Source of the DNA: Pseudomonas serboccidentalis
GTDB lineage: Bacteria > Pseudomonadota > Gammaproteobacteria > Pseudomonadales > Pseudomonadaceae
Direction of reading: 5' to 3'
Assembly (NCBI RefSeq): GCF_028830055.1
Contig: NZ_CP101655.1
Coordinates: forward strand, 2,123,951-2,187,950
Length of the DNA stretch: 64,000 bases
In this document: positions 62,591 through 64,000 of the stretch, in pieces
Layout: the number at the start of each line of letters is the position of its first letter
Numbering within the stretch: position 1 is the stretch's first letter
Program-made: the position numbers and the translations under genes
Notes under the pieces: generated by a model
Database searches by the model: none
Seen by the model: the letters and a program-made list of their open reading frames with translations, nothing else
What the model was told of the DNA's origin: nothing

Positions 62591-63916
62591 ATGATCGAAG
62601 CGCCAGCGTTACGACGATTATTGGTAGTCGACCCCTGTGACGACTGTCACCGCCTGCTACCCGGTTTGCGCGCGGCAGGGTGGGATGTCGACAGTTGTAC
62701 GTTGGAAAATGCCGCCGATCGGACTTGCGATGTCGGACTGCTGCGTTTGCAACCTTTTCACCTTGAACGCCCCGAGGCGGTCAAGGAACTGATCAGCCGC
62801 AGTGGCACCGAGTGGATCGCGGTGTTGAACCAGGAAGTCCTGCGCCTGCAAAACGTTGGTGACTTCGTCTGCGAATGGTTTTTCGATTTCCATACCTTGC
62901 CGTTCGACGTCTCGCGGGTTCAAGTGACCCTTGGCCGGGCATTCGGCATGGCACGTTTGCGCGGGCAGGGGACGATTCACATCGATCAGCCGGAGCACGA
63001 ATTGCTCGGCGACAGCAAGCCGATCCGCGAGCTGCGCAAGTTGTTGAGCAAACTGGCGCCCACCGAATCTCCCGTACTCATTCGTGGTGAAAGCGGCACC
63101 GGTAAAGAGCTGGTCGCCCGCACGCTGCACCGCCAATCCCAGCGGCATAACAAGCCGTTTGTCGCAATCAATTGCGGGGCGATTCCCGAGCACTTGATCC
63201 AGTCCGAACTGTTCGGCCACGAAAAAGGCGCCTTCACCGGTGCGCATCAGCGCAAGGTCGGGCGTATCGAGGCGGCCAACGGTGGCACGTTGTTTCTCGA
63301 TGAAATTGGCGATCTGCCGCTGGAATTGCAGGCCAACCTGCTGCGATTCCTTCAGGAAAAACACATCGAACGTGTCGGCGGCAGCCAGCCGATTCCGGTC
63401 GATGTGCGGGTGCTGGCGGCCACCCACGTCGATCTGGAGGCGGCCATCGAGAAAAAGCGTTTTCGTGAAGACCTGTACTACCGGCTCAATGTGCTGCAAG
63501 TGGTGACCGCACCATTGCGCGAGCGCCACGGTGACCTGGCGATGCTGGCCAACCATTTCTCCCACTTCTATAGCCACGAAACCGGCCGCCGTCCACGCAG
63601 CTTCAGCGAGGATGCGCTGATTGCCATGGGCAAGCACGATTGGCCGGGCAATGTGCGTGAGCTGGCCAACCGGGTGCGACGTGGTCTGGTGCTGGCCGAG
63701 GGCCGGCAGATCGAGGCCCGTGATCTGGGATTGATCAGCCAGCACTCGATTTCTACGCCGATGGGCACACTGGAAGATTACAAGACCCGCGCCGAACGCC
63801 AGGCATTGTGCGATGTATTGAACCGCCACAGCGATAACCTCAGTGTGGCGGCGAAGGTGCTGGGGGTGTCCCGGCCGACGTTCTATCGGTTGTTGCACAA
63901 ACATCAGATTCGCTAG
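62591..63916 (+). CDS. VpsR-like sigma-54-dependent transcriptional activator
   Basis: A 441-residue enhancer-binding protein. Residues 1-120 are a VpsR-type receiver-like domain (LLVVDPCDDCHRLLPGLRAAG) where the usual phospho-Asp is not evident. The AAA+ core is about 135-375: GESGTGKELVAR (Walker A), GAFTGAHQRK (sigma-54 contact loop), LFLDEIGDLPLELQ (Walker B), REDLYYRLNV. A Fis-type helix-turn-helix ends it (LSVAAKVLGVSRPTFYRLLHKHQ). VpsR-type activators often control exopolysaccharide and answer to c-di-GMP; targets here are unknown. Confidence 0.9.
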   Translation: MIEAPALRRLLVVDPCDDCHRLLPGLRAAGWDVDSCTLENAADRTCDVGLLRLQPFHLERPEAVKELISRSGTEWIAVLNQEVLRLQNVGDFVCEWFFDFHTLPFDVSRVQVTLGRAFGMARLRGQGTIHIDQPEHELLGDSKPIRELRKLLSKLAPTESPVLIRGESGTGKELVARTLHRQSQRHNKPFVAINCGAIPEHLIQSELFGHEKGAFTGAHQRKVGRIEAANGGTLFLDEIGDLPLELQANLLRFLQEKHIERVGGSQPIPVDVRVLAATHVDLEAAIEKKRFREDLYYRLNVLQVVTAPLRERHGDLAMLANHFSHFYSHETGRRPRSFSEDALIAMGKHDWPGNVRELANRVRRGLVLAEGRQIEARDLGLISQHSISTPMGTLEDYKTRAERQALCDVLNRHSDNLSVAAKVLGVSRPTFYRLLHKHQIR

Positions 63917-63932
63917 GTATCAAAGATTAAAA

Positions 63933-63995
63933 GATCGCAGCCTTCGGCAGCGCCTACAGGTGTAATCCCGGTAGGCGCTGCCGAAGGCGGCGATC
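63933..63995. repeat. Pseudomonas REP-type hairpin
   Basis: GATCGCAGCCTTCGGCAGCG (arm 63933-63957) and its complement (63971-63995) pair over 25 bases with one mismatch. It lies 16 bases after the sigma-54 activator and may end or stabilise its transcript. Confidence 0.85.
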
Positions 63996-64000
63996 GTTTG

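Noticed and set aside
62657..63904. 415-residue minus-strand frame over the sigma-54 activator
   Set aside because: Shadow frame; no ribosome-binding site or domain, while the plus strand is a canonical activator.

Overview
The window looks like chromosomal DNA of a Pseudomonas, most likely of the fluorescens group. The evidence is the high-GC codon use, Pseudomonas-type REP hairpins (57557-57648, 63933-63995), the gnd-zwf-HAD and ada/alkB arrangements, an NhaB antiporter, and a 3' tRNA-Leu(TAA) fragment that closely fits the Pseudomonas gene. It alternates blocks of ordinary housekeeping genes with accessory DNA.

Layout. (1) 1-3704 is the late end of a lambda-like prophage or of a phage satellite: VapE-type primase C-terminus, a Q-like regulator, an iteron-like repeat cluster, a holin, a cos-like site, two inserted cargo genes (DUF4062 and KTSC) and a Nu1-like small terminase subunit. 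There is no large terminase and no structural genes. (2) 3838-13126 is an orphan type VI secretion cluster: hcp, vgrG, a large Rhs polymorphic toxin, its immunity gene and a PAAR spike protein, preceded by three copies of a palindromic repeat and a sigma-54-like promoter. (3) 13323-23944 is catabolism and transport: an SMP-30 lactonase whose end is frameshifted, a YdcZ-type exporter and an amidohydrolase facing a LysR regulator; a NimT-like exporter facing a NimR-like AraC regulator; and a GntR - MFS - amidohydrolase - GntP operon. (4) 24243-33619 is a patchwork of genomic islands with three 3' tRNA fragments (Ser, probably Ser, Leu) left as attachment scars and no integrase. It carries the most unusual content: a tight operon of a radical SAM enzyme, a DUF6375-like protein and a 1344-residue protein with a PD-(D/E)XK nuclease-like N-terminus and a STAND/NACHT ATPase, which has the architecture of an anti-phage system. 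(5) 33738-64000 is mostly core: msrA, an ABC-F ATPase, topoisomerase IB, modABC with a perfect ModE box, a nitronate monooxygenase-like enzyme, an AcuI-type reductase, a 2OG oxygenase-alkB-ada DNA-repair operon, small lipoproteins, galU, a phosphoethanolamine transferase, gnd-zwf-HAD, nhaB, two surface-type repeat proteins and a VpsR-like sigma-54 activator.

Genes that work together: VgrG, Rhs and PAAR build a loaded T6SS spike on Hcp rings, with the small downstream gene protecting the producer. ModABC imports molybdate under ModE. AlkB and Ada repair alkylated DNA, although this Ada lacks three of the four cysteines expected in its zinc sensor. Gnd and Zwf feed the pentose phosphate pathway. 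All calls come from reading the sequence; no database search was run.
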